Assembly (NCBI GenBank): GCA_963977525.1 | Contig: CAXBPC010000004.1 | Location: forward strand, 1-64,000 | Source: Ancylomarina sp963977525 | Lineage (GTDB): Bacteria; Bacteroidota; Bacteroidia; Bacteroidales; Marinifilaceae | Length of the DNA stretch: 64,000 nt | Direction: 5' to 3' | Shown: positions 53,522-62,591 of the stretch, piece after piece | Layout of the letters: the number at the start of each line of letters is the position of its first letter | Position numbering within the stretch: the first letter of the stretch is position 1 | Made by a program: the position numbers and the translations under genes | Notes under the pieces: generated by a model | What the model was told of the DNA's origin: nothing | Seen by the model: the letters and a program-made list of their open reading frames with translations, nothing else | Databases searched by the model: none

Positions 53522-54106
53522 ATGAAAACAGATATGGTTATTGCAGGTGTAGGCGGACAAGGAATTCTTTCCATTGCTGCTGCATTAGGATCTGCTGCTT
53601 TAGATAATAATTTATACATGAAACAAGCTGAAACTCATGGTATGAGTCAGCGTGGTGGTGATGTTCAATCATTCATGAGAATTTCAGATAAGCCTATTTA
53701 TTCAGATTTGATTCCTAAAGGTGGAGCTGATATTATTTTATCAGTAGAGCCAATGGAAGCTCTACGTTACCTGCCTTATCTTAAAAAAGGTGGTTATGTA
53801 GTAGCTAATTCATCTCCATTTATCAACATTCCTAATTATCCAAATGAGGAAGAGTTGGTTAAAACAATTAAGGCTTTGCCTAATTATGTTTTGATCGATG
53901 CTGATGAGATTGCAAAAGAGGTGACAGGTTCAACTAGAGCTTTTAACTTTGTAATGCTAGGTGCTGCTTCTCCATTTATCGATGTACCTTTTGAGTACTT
54001 AGAAGAAGGAATCCGTATGATCTTTGGTAGAAAAGGTGAAGATGTTGTAAAGATGAACATCGACGCTCTTCATGCAGGACGTAAGTTCTCTCAAGACAAC
54101 AAATAA
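53522..54106 (+). CDS. iorB: Indolepyruvate:ferredoxin oxidoreductase, beta subunit
   Basis: A 194-residue gamma-type subunit of 2-oxoacid oxidoreductases. MVIAGVGGQGILSIAAALGS and KQAETHGMSQRGGDVQSFMR are the family motifs, and NFVMLGAAS fits the C-terminal part. It completes the IorAB enzyme with the preceding gene. Electrons go to ferredoxin, which ties the enzyme to the Nfn-type pair at 57.5-59.9 kb. Confidence 0.93.
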   Translation: MKTDMVIAGVGGQGILSIAAALGSAALDNNLYMKQAETHGMSQRGGDVQSFMRISDKPIYSDLIPKGGADIILSVEPMEALRYLPYLKKGGYVVANSSPFINIPNYPNEEELVKTIKALPNYVLIDADEIAKEVTGSTRAFNFVMLGAASPFIDVPFEYLEEGIRMIFGRKGEDVVKMNIDALHAGRKFSQDNK

Positions 54107-54142
54107 GATTTTTAAGATATTTTGAAATATCATATATATAAG

Positions 54143-54175
54143 AAAGCCTCAGCGTTAAAACGTTGAGGCTTTTCT
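54143..54175. terminator. Intrinsic terminator of iorAB
   Basis: AAAGCCTCAGCGTT / AACGTTGAGGCTTTT, interrupted stem with T run; it also faces the convergent minus-strand gene. Confidence 0.8.
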
Positions 54176-54191
54176 TTTGTATGTAAATTTC

Positions 54192-54614
54192 TTATCCTTT
54201 ATTGTCAAGTATTTCAGTAATTGTTCTCAAACAAGTAGCAATCTCTCTTTTAAAAGGATGATTAGGCATGATACCACTTTCTGCATCTAGGCCGTTAAGT
54301 ATGCTCATCCAAATAGCGCTAAAGCCAAAGCCAATAAGAATTTCTTGCTTGTAGTTTTTAACAAAGATTTGTCTGAAATCTTCAGTGAATTTGTTGAACA
54401 GGTTAGCTACATTAAATGAGTAAGAAGCATCATTAGTTTCATTATTCTTTAAATGGAAATTTATGATGTTGACAAAATTTGAAGTTAACATTTCAGCAGC
54501 AACATAAATGCTTTCCTTTTGCTCAAGACTTATTTCCATATCGTTAAGTCCTTGTTTTATCAGTAAGCTTACATCTTGTATGTTTAAATTTCTCTTAAGT
54601 AATATAGGATCCAT
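54192..54614 (-). CDS. Unknown helical protein, 140 residues
   Basis: All-helical, no signal peptide; LNDMEISLEQKESIYVAAEM and a hydrophobic FGFSAIWMSILNGLD stretch. It slightly resembles the ligand domain of a TetR regulator without a DNA-binding part, but that is a weak impression. It is isolated between two terminators. No function can be assigned. Confidence 0.5.
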   Translation of the reverse strand: MDPILLKRNLNIQDVSLLIKQGLNDMEISLEQKESIYVAAEMLTSNFVNIINFHLKNNETNDASYSFNVANLFNKFTEDFRQIFVKNYKQEILIGFGFSAIWMSILNGLDAESGIMPNHPFKREIATCLRTITEILDNKG

Positions 54615-54709
54615 TGCGTTTGTTCTTTATAGATAGGAGAGCGAATTTACATTATTCTTCTGAATGATGTAATCTTATTTAGAATTAATTTAAGCTTGTT
54701 GAGATAACG

Positions 54710-54736
54710 CAAAAAAAACGCCTCGATTGAGGCGTT
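54710..54736 (-). terminator. Terminator of the WecA-like gene
   Basis: ACGCCTC-GATT-GAGGCGT perfect stem with an A run that reads as T on the minus strand. Confidence 0.8.
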
Positions 54737-54756
54737 ATAAATATTTTAAATTGCAA

Positions 54757-55860
54757 TTAAGCAGTTTGAACTTCTTTTGCTTTCTTTCTATGGAGCAGAT
54801 GAGATGGCAACCATGAAAAGAATGCTCCAAGCAATGCTACAATAACAAGTAGGTTTGGATTTCCTATATCTTTTAGTGCAAACACAATTGCGATAAATAA
54901 GATATTAATAGCCATTATTCGAATTGATGCATGTACATGTTTAAATCCTAGACTTACCATTCGGTGATGTACATGATTCTTGTCTGGTTCAAATGGTGAT
55001 CTTTTATTTTTGATACGAATAAACATCACTCTTAAGGTGTCAAATAAAGGAACTGCTAGGATTCCTATAGAAACTGCTGGTGCAGATTTGATAGCATACT
55101 TAAAGTCTGGGTAAATATTTAGTTCGTTGAAATGGATCATTAAAATAGAAATTAATAATCCAAGAATAAGGGAACCGGTATCACCCATAAATATTTTGTT
55201 GTGTTTGCCAAACACGTTGTATCGGAAGAAAGCTATTAAAGCTCCTAAAAGACTACCTGCAAGAACAACATATTCGTAGTGTCCTGTAATATAAAACCAG
55301 ATTCCGAAAGTTAAAGTGCATATTCCACTGATACCAGAAGCTAAGCCATCAATTCCATCAATAAGGTTGAAACCGTTAGTTACAACAATGATGACAAAAA
55401 TTGTAAATAGAATACTTACAAAATAATTAAGCTCGTGAATGCCTAATATTCCATGGAAACTGGTGAAGCGAATATCACCAAGAATAATCACAATAAGTGC
55501 AGCAAAAATTTGTCCGATTAATTTCTTTTTTGGTGAAATAGCCATTATGTCATCCTTAACACCAAGACCAAAGACAATTAGTGTTGCCGCAATGATATAT
55601 TTTAGTTCATGAACAAGAAAGCCATTGCTAAATATTAGAATTGATAACGCAAAGCCAATAAAAATGGCGATACCACCTAATGAGGGTACAATATCTGTAT
55701 GAGATGAACGATGATTAGGTTCGTCATATAGTTTCTTCTCTTTGGCAAGATGTATTACAGAAGGTATAATCTTGTAACATACTAGTAAAGAGAAAAGAAA
55801 GCTAGCAATAATGTAAAAGTGGTGTGTGAACGGATACATAAGTATAGTTTCAATTTTCAA
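54757..55860 (-). CDS. Undecaprenyl-phosphate sugar-1-phosphate transferase (WecA/MraY superfamily)
   Basis: A 367-residue polytopic membrane enzyme that loads a sugar phosphate onto undecaprenyl phosphate to begin polysaccharide synthesis. RRSSH-type entry DEPNHRSSHTDIVPSLGGIA, GLGVKDDIMAISPKKKLIGQ with the Asp pair, VTNGFNLIDGIDGLASGISG, GDTGSLILG and the late HHRM of NHVHHRMVSLGFKH are the hallmark loops. The His-rich end groups it with WecA/TagO rather than MraY. The sugar is not resolved. No other polysaccharide gene is adjacent; a 640-bp gene-free region lies upstream. Confidence 0.88.
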   Translation of the reverse strand: MKIETILMYPFTHHFYIIASFLFSLLVCYKIIPSVIHLAKEKKLYDEPNHRSSHTDIVPSLGGIAIFIGFALSILIFSNGFLVHELKYIIAATLIVFGLGVKDDIMAISPKKKLIGQIFAALIVIILGDIRFTSFHGILGIHELNYFVSILFTIFVIIVVTNGFNLIDGIDGLASGISGICTLTFGIWFYITGHYEYVVLAGSLLGALIAFFRYNVFGKHNKIFMGDTGSLILGLLISILMIHFNELNIYPDFKYAIKSAPAVSIGILAVPLFDTLRVMFIRIKNKRSPFEPDKNHVHHRMVSLGFKHVHASIRIMAINILFIAIVFALKDIGNPNLLVIVALLGAFFSWLPSHLLHRKKAKEVQTA

Positions 55861-56488
55861 AATATAATGACAAATGTATGAATTATATATTAAAATTCAA
55901 CTTGTCAAGTTTGTCAAGTTTATTTAATAGTATGATAATGACCATTAAATGATTGAATAATCGAAACTTTTTTTTGAATTTATAGAAGAATCAGAATACG
56001 TCAAATATTGGATGTGAATTAACTTATATTTTAGATATTCGGATGAAAATTCAGGGTTAAAGTATTACGTGATAATAATTCTAAATTAGTAGGTATACTA
56101 TTTGATCGTTATGATATTATCATAATTGAAAATAATTGTGACTGTTTCAATTATCAGTTGTATTTTAATTTGTGATTTATTTAGTTTAATATGAGTTTCA
56201 GTTTTTATTTATTTTAATGTATTCTAATTTTCAAACAAAAAGCAATTTTATCTTAAACTAAGAGGTTTAGGTATTTTTGTGTTTCTTGAAGTTGTTTGTT
56301 AAATGTGTCTCATTGCTAATGCGTAATACGTTTTGTCTCGAGTATTAGTTTAGATTGGAAGTTGAGTGAAAGAAGATAATCAAGATTAGAGAATCTTGTT
56401 GACTGAAGCAGTCTTAGAACAATATCCTAGTTTTGAGAGGAGAATTAGGTTTGGAATTACTACTGAGAAAGTATGAATTTTATTCTAA
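55861..56488. other. Long AT-rich intergenic region
   Basis: About 630 bp without a convincing gene. TTGTCAAGTT occurs twice in tandem near 55903-55920. The rest is AT-rich with no tandem period, RNA or palindrome that stands out. Confidence 0.4.
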
Positions 56489-56523
56489 ATAAAAAGAGTT
56501 GAAGCTTAACCTCCAACTCTTTT
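56489..56523 (-). terminator. Terminator overlapping the SUI1 stop codon
   Basis: AAAGAGTTG / CAACTCTTT stem on the minus strand; the left arm lies inside the last codons and the TAA stop is in the loop. A T run follows. Confidence 0.75.
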
Positions 56524-56844
56524 AGTTTTGTAATTCTCTTTATTTAAAAGCTCAATGATTTTATCACGATGGTCTCCCTGAATTAGAATTTCACGATCCT
56601 TTACAGAACCCCCAACACCACATTTTGATTTAAGAAGCTTACCTAAATCTTTTAAATCATCATTACTTCCAACAAAACCAGCAATTAATGTTACAGCTTT
56701 ACCTTTTCGCTGTTTTTTATCAATCATTACTTTTAAAGTTTGTTTTTGAGGAGGAAGTGTTTCCATCACTTCATCTTCATCAAACTCGTATTCGTAATTT
56801 GGGTTGGTAGAATACACAATATTTTTTTTATCCTTTTTTGCCAT
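56506..56844 (-). CDS. SUI1/YciH-type translation initiation factor
   Basis: A 112-residue protein. The acidic N-terminus is followed by the SUI1/eIF1 fold: KAVTLIAGFVGSNDDLKDLG, LLKSKCGVGGSVKDREILIQ and GDHRDKIIELLNKENYKTKR. This is the YciH group of bacterial eIF1 homologues, thought to affect start selection. It lies 40 bp after the DksA-type gene on the same strand, likely one transcript. Confidence 0.9.
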   Translation of the reverse strand: MAKKDKKNIVYSTNPNYEYEFDEDEVMETLPPQKQTLKVMIDKKQRKGKAVTLIAGFVGSNDDLKDLGKLLKSKCGVGGSVKDREILIQGDHRDKIIELLNKENYKTKRVGG

Positions 56845-56884
56845 GATCTATCTATTTATATAACTGCAAATATAAACACTAATC

Positions 56885-57220
56885 TTATCGGCTCGCACAT
56901 GCGACACATTTTTTACTCTCTGGCATCAACATGATTCTTCCTAGAGGAATTTCTTGGCCGCAAGTTATGCATTTCCCAAAATCTATATCATCAAGGTGAT
57001 GGATTGCATATTCTAAGGCTTTAAGTTGATTTTTCTTTTGACGTAGTGCTGCTTCGTTAACACTTTTGTTGTTAATAGCATCCATTCGACTTATTCTACC
57101 AATAGCACAATCAGGCGAAATCGGTTTAGTTAAATCGATTAGCTTAAGAATATCATCTTTCAATTTTATAATTTTCTCTTCAATTTGAAATCTGACTTCT
57201 GTTTTATTAATAGTTGTCAT
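56885..57220 (-). CDS. DksA/TraR-family zinc-finger protein
   Basis: A 111-residue DksA-like protein from the second Met (57220); an upstream Met at 57241 would add seven residues. Helical coiled coil up to about 75, then the C4 zinc finger FGKCITCGQEIPLGRIMLMP and KKCVACASR with all four Cys. The tip acidic pair of DksA is not obvious, so modulation of RNA polymerase by ppGpp is uncertain. It is upstream of the SUI1-like gene. Confidence 0.85.
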   Translation of the reverse strand: MTTINKTEVRFQIEEKIIKLKDDILKLIDLTKPISPDCAIGRISRMDAINNKSVNEAALRQKKNQLKALEYAIHHLDDIDFGKCITCGQEIPLGRIMLMPESKKCVACASR

Positions 57221-57501
57221 GAGTTTATATTGTTGATTCATAGTCTTTTTAATTAGAAAAGTAAATCTAGTAAATAGGCTGAGAGATTAAAGAAAAATAT
57301 CCATATTCCCGATTAATTTAGACTCAAACTAAAATGTTTTAAGACAGTAAAAAAAAAACCATAAAATGAAGGGTGATTAACACTTACTCTTTACATTTGA
57401 GAATTGAATTAATGTTGAGACCTCTGAATGAAAAATATTGTTATTCAGCTTCTTAATGTAGATTTCGGAATAAAAATTTATTTATTTTATCATAGAAAGT
57501 G

Positions 57502-58320
57502 ATGAACAAGATAGTTGAAAAAGAACATTTTTCAGAGAAAATCGTAAAAATCGTTGTAGAAGCGCCTTTGATCGCAAAATCTCGGAAGCCGGGAAATTTT
57601 GTTATTCTACGTGTTGGTGAAAAAGGAGAACGTATTCCTTTGACCATTGCAGGAGCTAATATAGAAAGAGGAACAATTGACCTTGTTATACAAAAAATGG
57701 GTGTTTCTTCTACTAAAGTATGTGATCTTGAAGTTGGTGATTACATTACTGACATGGTAGGACCACTTGGTAAGCCAACTGAGATTCACAATTTAGGAAC
57801 TATTCTATGTTGTGGTGGTGGTGTTGGAAATGCACCTTTATTACCTATTGTTGAGGCTTATAAAAAAGCAGGAAACAAAGTGATCACTATTTTGGCAGCT
57901 CGTAACAAGGATTTAATTATTCTTGAAGATGAAATGCGTAAGCATTCTGATGAGTTGATTATTATGACTGACGATGGTTCTTACGGTAAGAAAGGTTTGA
58001 TTACTGAAGGAATGGAAGAAGTTATTAAGAGAGAAAAGATTGATGAGTGTGTGACTATTGGTCCTGCAATCATGATGAAATTCTGTTCTTTATTAACTAA
58101 GAAATATGAAATTCCAACTGTTGCTAGTTTAAATAGTATTATGGTTGATGGTACAGGTATGTGTGGGGCTTGTCGTGTTACTGTTGGTGGTAAAACCAAA
58201 TTTACTTGTGTTGATGGTCCTGAATTCGATGCACATCAAATTGATTTCGATGAGATGATGTCACGACTTGGTGGTTATAAGCAGGAAGAAGTTAACAAGT
58301 TTGATCAATTTCAGAAATAA
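57502..58320 (+). CDS. nfnA: NADH-dependent ferredoxin:NADP+ oxidoreductase small subunit (NfnA/SudB)
   Basis: A 272-residue flavoprotein of the dihydroorotate-dehydrogenase-electron-transfer/sulfide-dehydrogenase beta group; the ATG at 57502 is chosen over a GTG at 57499. FAD domain ERIPLTIAGANIERGTIDLV, NAD domain LCCGGGVGNAPLLPIVEAYK, and a C-terminal [2Fe-2S] region GTGMCGACRVTVGGKTKFTC with Cys spacing of NfnA. With the next gene, 41 bp downstream, it forms an electron-bifurcating enzyme in well-studied relatives; bifurcation here is inferred. Confidence 0.85.
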   Translation: MNKIVEKEHFSEKIVKIVVEAPLIAKSRKPGNFVILRVGEKGERIPLTIAGANIERGTIDLVIQKMGVSSTKVCDLEVGDYITDMVGPLGKPTEIHNLGTILCCGGGVGNAPLLPIVEAYKKAGNKVITILAARNKDLIILEDEMRKHSDELIIMTDDGSYGKKGLITEGMEEVIKREKIDECVTIGPAIMMKFCSLLTKKYEIPTVASLNSIMVDGTGMCGACRVTVGGKTKFTCVDGPEFDAHQIDFDEMMSRLGGYKQEEVNKFDQFQK

Positions 58321-58361
58321 AGAATTCAATCTAAGAATAGCAACACAAAAATACCTGGACA

Positions 58362-59852
58362 ATGGAACGGTCTGAAGAATATATAAAGAACGAGAGAAAA
58401 CAAGACTGGAGAGTAGCTCTTCAGAAGAAGATAAAAGCTAAAGATCGTATGTCGATTGAGAGAGCACTTATGGCTGAAACAGCGCCAGAAGTTCGTATCA
58501 AATCACAACGTATCGAAGTGAATACAGGTTTAACTAAAGAACAAGCACTGACTGAAGCTAGTCGATGCATGGACTGTGTGAATCCAACTTGTATGGAAGG
58601 TTGCCCAGTAAGCATTAACATTCCTAAGTTCATCAAGCATATTGAGTGTGATGAAATTCTTGAAGCTGCCTCAGTATTGAAAGAAACATCTGCATTGCCA
58701 GCTGTTTGTGGTCGTGTTTGTCCACAAGAGTTACAGTGCGAGCAAAAGTGTTTTTACGTAACAAAATTAAACCAACCTGCTGTTGCAATTGGTTTCTTGG
58801 AGCGCTTTGCTGCTGACTTCGAAAGAGAGTCAGGACACGTTTCTACACCAGAAATGGTTACTGAAAATGGAATTAAAGTTGCTGTAATTGGTTCAGGTCC
58901 TTCGGGATTATCATTTGCTGGCGATATGGCTAAATTAGGTTATGACGTTACAGTATTCGAAGCACTTCACGAAATTGGTGGTGTATTGAAATATGGTATT
59001 CCTGAATTCCGTTTACCAAACGCAGTAGTTGATGTTGAGATTGAAAGTTTACGCCGTATGGGTGTGAAATTCATCACTAACTATATCGTAGGTCAAACTG
59101 CTAGTATTGCTGATTTGAAAGCTGACGGTTATAAAGCATTTTACGTAGGATCAGGAGCTGGTTTACCACGTTTCATGAATATTCCTGGTGAGAATGCAAA
59201 CGGTATTCTATCATCAAATGAGTATTTAACTCGTGTGAACTTGATGGGTGCTGATAGCGAGGAATCTGATACACCAGTATTGAGAGGTAAGAACGTTGTA
59301 GTTGTTGGTGGTGGTAACACTGCTATGGACTCAGTTCGTACAGCTAAGCGTTTAGGTGCTGAGCGTGCTATGATCGTTTATCGTCGTTCGGAAGAGGAAA
59401 TGCCTGCTCGTGTTGAAGAAGTTCACCATGCGAAGCAAGAAGGTATTGAGTTCTTGACATTGACTAATCCAATTGAGTATATCGCTAACGAAGACGGTCG
59501 TGTATCTCAAATGAAGGTTCAGAAAATGGAATTAGGAGAGCCAGATGATTCAGGACGTAGAAGACCAGTTCCAGTTGAAGGATCTGAGTATATTCTAGAT
59601 TGTGAAGTAGTGGTTGTGGCTGTTGGTGTATCACCAAATCCATTAATCCCTAACTCGGTTGAAGGTCTTGATGTTTCGAAATGGGGAACTATCGAGGTTG
59701 TAAAAGATAAGATGCAGTCATCTATTCCAGAAATGTTTGCTGGTGGTGATATCGTTCGTGGTGGTGCAACTGTTATCCTTGCAATGGGTGATGGTAGAAA
59801 AGCTGCTAAGAACATGGATATCTATTTGACTGAAAAATATCTATCTAACTAA
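58362..59852 (+). CDS. nfnB: NADPH-dependent glutamate synthase-like subunit (NfnB/SudA/GltA)
   Basis: A 496-residue flavoprotein. The N-terminus has two Cys groups for [4Fe-4S] clusters: ASRCMDCVNPTCMEGCPVSI and VCGRVCPQELQCEQKC. Then FAD (VAVIGSGPSGLSFAGDMAKL) and NADPH (VVVGGGNTAMDSVRTAKRLG) Rossmann domains, ending GGDIVRGGATVILAMGDGRK. It pairs with nfnA. Position near iorAB suggests reduced ferredoxin from aryl-pyruvate oxidation feeds NADPH formation. The GltD-like name alone would imply glutamate synthesis, but no gltB large subunit is nearby. Confidence 0.9.
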   Translation: MERSEEYIKNERKQDWRVALQKKIKAKDRMSIERALMAETAPEVRIKSQRIEVNTGLTKEQALTEASRCMDCVNPTCMEGCPVSINIPKFIKHIECDEILEAASVLKETSALPAVCGRVCPQELQCEQKCFYVTKLNQPAVAIGFLERFAADFERESGHVSTPEMVTENGIKVAVIGSGPSGLSFAGDMAKLGYDVTVFEALHEIGGVLKYGIPEFRLPNAVVDVEIESLRRMGVKFITNYIVGQTASIADLKADGYKAFYVGSGAGLPRFMNIPGENANGILSSNEYLTRVNLMGADSEESDTPVLRGKNVVVVGGGNTAMDSVRTAKRLGAERAMIVYRRSEEEMPARVEEVHHAKQEGIEFLTLTNPIEYIANEDGRVSQMKVQKMELGEPDDSGRRRPVPVEGSEYILDCEVVVVAVGVSPNPLIPNSVEGLDVSKWGTIEVVKDKMQSSIPEMFAGGDIVRGGATVILAMGDGRKAAKNMDIYLTEKYLSN

Positions 59853-59918
59853 TTAGAATAAAAAGTGTAAGTTTAATACGCACACTTATATATAATACTG
59901 ATTTTAAAAATTCTTAAT

Positions 59919-60377
59919 ATGAAAGAGTTCAAATCAATAAACGACATTCTTGATTTCGCCATTAATGAAGAAATTATGGCGGCTGAATTTTATACAGCTC
60001 TTGCAGCTAAAATGAAGCATAAGCAAATTAAAGAAACATTTGAGCAATACGCTATCGAAGAGATGGGACACCGTGCTAAACTTGAAGCTATCAAGAATGG
60101 CAAGGGACAGAGCTTTTCTGATGCAAAGGTTTCGGATATGAAAATTGCTGACTATCTAGTTGAAGTAGACGAAGATAAAGCAACAATGACTTATCAAGAG
60201 GCTTTAATCATTGCTATGAAGAAAGAGAAATCTGCTTTCAGATTATATAGCGACTTGGCTGCTGCAACTACTGATGAAGTTGAGAAGAAGTTATTCTTAA
60301 ACTTAGCACAAGAAGAGGCTAAGCATAAGTTAAGATTCGAAGTAGAGTACGATGATAATATTCTAACAGAGAACTAG
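59919..60377 (+). CDS. Ferritin-like (rubrerythrin-type) di-iron protein
   Basis: A 152-residue four-helix protein. Iron ligands fit a rubrerythrin-like site: LDFAINEEIMAAEFYTALA, YAIEEMGHRAKLEAI (E-E-x-x-H), IIAMKKEKSAFRLYSDLA and LAQEEAKHKLRFEVEYDD (E-E-x-x-H). The rubredoxin domain of classic rubrerythrin is absent. Peroxide reduction or iron handling in an anaerobe is expected. It follows the Nfn pair by 66 bp and ends in a strong terminator. Confidence 0.88.
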   Translation: MKEFKSINDILDFAINEEIMAAEFYTALAAKMKHKQIKETFEQYAIEEMGHRAKLEAIKNGKGQSFSDAKVSDMKIADYLVEVDEDKATMTYQEALIIAMKKEKSAFRLYSDLAAATTDEVEKKLFLNLAQEEAKHKLRFEVEYDDNILTEN

Positions 60378-60392
60378 AATTCTCTTGTTTAT

Positions 60393-60425
60393 AGAAAAGC
60401 CCCGATTTTGCCGGGGCTTTTTTTT
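60393..60425 (+). terminator. Intrinsic terminator
   Basis: AAAGCCCCG / CGGGGCTTTTTTTT, GC-rich stem and eight T. Confidence 0.95.
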
Positions 60426-60482
60426 ATAATCGTTATTATGATGTTATAGAAACCAATATTGGCAGATTCCTTTTACATTGAT

Positions 60483-60860
60483 TTAAACTGAAGTGCAATT
60501 AAGCTTTTGATTCATTGCAATGCTATTCGATAAACGCATAGACAGTTGAATGTAACGTTGCTTAAAAGGAGCATTATTTAAATAGACTGCAATTTTTTCC
60601 TGCCAACCTTTTGCTTGATGCGAAAGTCTCATGATACGATGTTTGTTGGCCATATTATTCTTGTCTAATTTTTCCTTCTCAACCACATTGATGTATTGAT
60701 TAACCCAGTTTTCATAATTACTTAAGAATATTGATCGTTCTACATCTTTGTTTGTTCGCACACTAGCTAAAGAATTAGTGCTTTTTGTATTGAGAAGTGC
60801 AGTTGCGCTAACTGTTAAATTTAATTTTTGTGTAATTTTTTTTCTGTTGTTTTTCTGCAT
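60483..60860 (-). pseudogene. Decaying paralogue of the Tat-type small protein
   Basis: A 125-residue reading frame (start at the second Met, 60860) closely related to the gene at 61294-61656: YENWVNQYI.VVEKEK.DKNNMANKHRIM and FKQRYIQLSMRLS are shared. Two defects stand out. The twin Arg of the export motif is NRKKITQKL here instead of NRRKFIQKL. One base is missing between 60518 and 60519: restoring it yields the tail SISNESKA then a stop, matching SISNELEA of the other copy, whereas the actual frame ends in IAMNQKLNCTSV. It may still be expressed, but looks like a duplicate in decline. Confidence 0.65.
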
Positions 60861-61293
60861 ATATGATATTAATAAAAATTGAAGGTTCAAATTTACATAA
60901 AAACCTTTAGTTTTGCAAATGGAAGTTGAAAGTCATTCCAAAATGAGGCTTGTAATTGATATCTATGAGAAATAATTAAATCAACATAACAAATAAGAGG
61001 GTGACTTGTCAACCTCCCGTGTCAGGTGCTAAAATTGCAAGCAAGGATCAGGCTGACTATATTTTTGATTCACAGATTTAATTTTCTGTTCTCACTAGCC
61101 CTTCGATCTTGTTTACTTTTCAATTTAAGGGGTATGGAAAATCATGAATACCTTAATTCGATATTATTTTATGAGTAAAAGTAAAAGCCTTGTGGCTTGA
61201 GCTTAAAAGATACATGATATTTATCTGTTAATGAATATCCATCATAAATCATATGAAGTGACTTCTCTGTAATTGATTCAGTCAGAAATTTCA
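60861..61293. other. Region between the paralogues
   Basis: About 430 bp, AT-rich, no gene or repeat recognised; it separates two tandem copies of one gene. Confidence 0.35.
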
Positions 61294-61656
61294 CTAAGCT
61301 TCAAGCTCATTGCTAATGCTATCCGATAAACGCATAGATAATTGAATGTAACGTTGCCTAAATGTATCGTCATTTAGATAGATTGCAATCTTCTCTTGCC
61401 AATCTTTGGCTTGATGCGAAAGATCCATAATACGATGTTTGTTGGCCATATTGTTCTTATCAGATTTTTCTTTCTCAACCACATCGATGTATTGATTTAC
61501 CCAATTTTCATAATTGTTTAAAAATCTTGATCGTTCTATATCCTTACTTGTTTGCATATTGGCAATCGATGCCATTGCTTCGCTATCTAAAAGTGCGCTT
61601 GCACCAACTGTTACTCCTAATTTTTGTATAAATTTTCTTCTGTTGTCTTTCTTCAT
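61294..61656 (-). CDS. Small Tat-exported helical protein
   Basis: A 120-residue protein beginning MKKDNRRKFIQKLGVTVGAS, a twin-arginine signal with a hydrophobic core and an A-M-A-like cleavage site near 28. The mature part is helical: YENWVNQYIDVVEKEKSDKN, HRIMDLSHQAKDWQEKIAIY, ending in RYIQLSMRLSDSI. No family or cofactor site is recognised. A short protein sent by the Tat path often carries or assists a cofactor enzyme, but no partner is adjacent. Confidence 0.65.
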   Translation of the reverse strand: MKKDNRRKFIQKLGVTVGASALLDSEAMASIANMQTSKDIERSRFLNNYENWVNQYIDVVEKEKSDKNNMANKHRIMDLSHQAKDWQEKIAIYLNDDTFRQRYIQLSMRLSDSISNELEA

Positions 61657-61837
61657 AAATAATATAATAAGATTTCAAGATCCGAATATACTCAAAAGAA
61701 ACTGTTTTTGAAAATAGATAAGCATAGTTGGCACTAATAAAGCCGCGTTTTTATGAATTAATTGTGAAGAATAGGCTTGAGGATAAAACTTTTAGATATT
61801 TTTAGGGGATCATTCATAAAATCAAACAGTTTTTAAG

Positions 61838-62407
61838 ATGGAGAAGCATATACCAACCCGTAATGAAGCTTTCGAACTCGTAAAGCAATATATCAAAACA
61901 GACAGTTTAGTAAAGCATGCTTTGGCCGTAGAAGCCGTAATGCGTTATTATGCAAAAGCTCATGGCGAGGATGAAGAAAAGTGGGGTGTCATTGGATTGG
62001 TTCACGATATGGATTGGGAAGTGGCACCAGATAAGCACACCATTAAAACTCGCGAGATTTTGGAGGCTGCTAATTGGCCTGAGGATTATATTCGAGCTGT
62101 AGAATCTCATGCCTTTGGATCGTGCAACGAAGTTGAGCCAGTTTCACTTTTAGAAAAGACCTTATATACTGTAGATGAACTTACGGGTTTGATTACAGCA
62201 ACTGCTCTTGTTCGCCCTTCAAAATCAATTCATGATGTAAAAGTAAAATCCGTAAAGCGAACCTGGAAAACTAAGAATTTTGCTGCAGGCTGCCACCGCG
62301 AAACAATTGATAAAGGAGCCGATATGCTAGGCTTAGAACGAGGCGAATTAATTGAAGGTGTACTAACTGCCATGCAAGGAATTGCTGAAGAACTAGGCCT
62401 AGAATAA
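61838..62407 (+). CDS. HD-domain hydrolase
   Basis: A 189-residue phosphohydrolase of the HDIG/HDOD-like group: KHALAVEAVMRYYAKAHGED, GVIGLVHDMDWEVAPDKHTI with the His-Asp pair, and AVESHAFGS, giving the usual metal ligands. Small HD proteins of this length are widely annotated as HDIG domain proteins; the substrate is unknown. Single gene. Confidence 0.85.
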   Translation: MEKHIPTRNEAFELVKQYIKTDSLVKHALAVEAVMRYYAKAHGEDEEKWGVIGLVHDMDWEVAPDKHTIKTREILEAANWPEDYIRAVESHAFGSCNEVEPVSLLEKTLYTVDELTGLITATALVRPSKSIHDVKVKSVKRTWKTKNFAAGCHRETIDKGADMLGLERGELIEGVLTAMQGIAEELGLE

Positions 62408-62591
62408 TTATGAATTATAAATGATGATTTATGAATGAAGAGTCTATAAGTATCGAAAATCAAATTATAATTTATAACTCCTAATTCATAATTCAAGATT
62501 CCTGTTTTCTATCATATTTCAATATCTGATAAAGCCTTATCTTTATCGTCCAAACTAAAAAACGCTCTTTTGAGCAATAAACCCAATAACC

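Noticed and set aside
59519..59815. Minus-strand frame inside nfnB
   Set aside because: Overlaps the NADPH domain of a well-supported gene; shadow.
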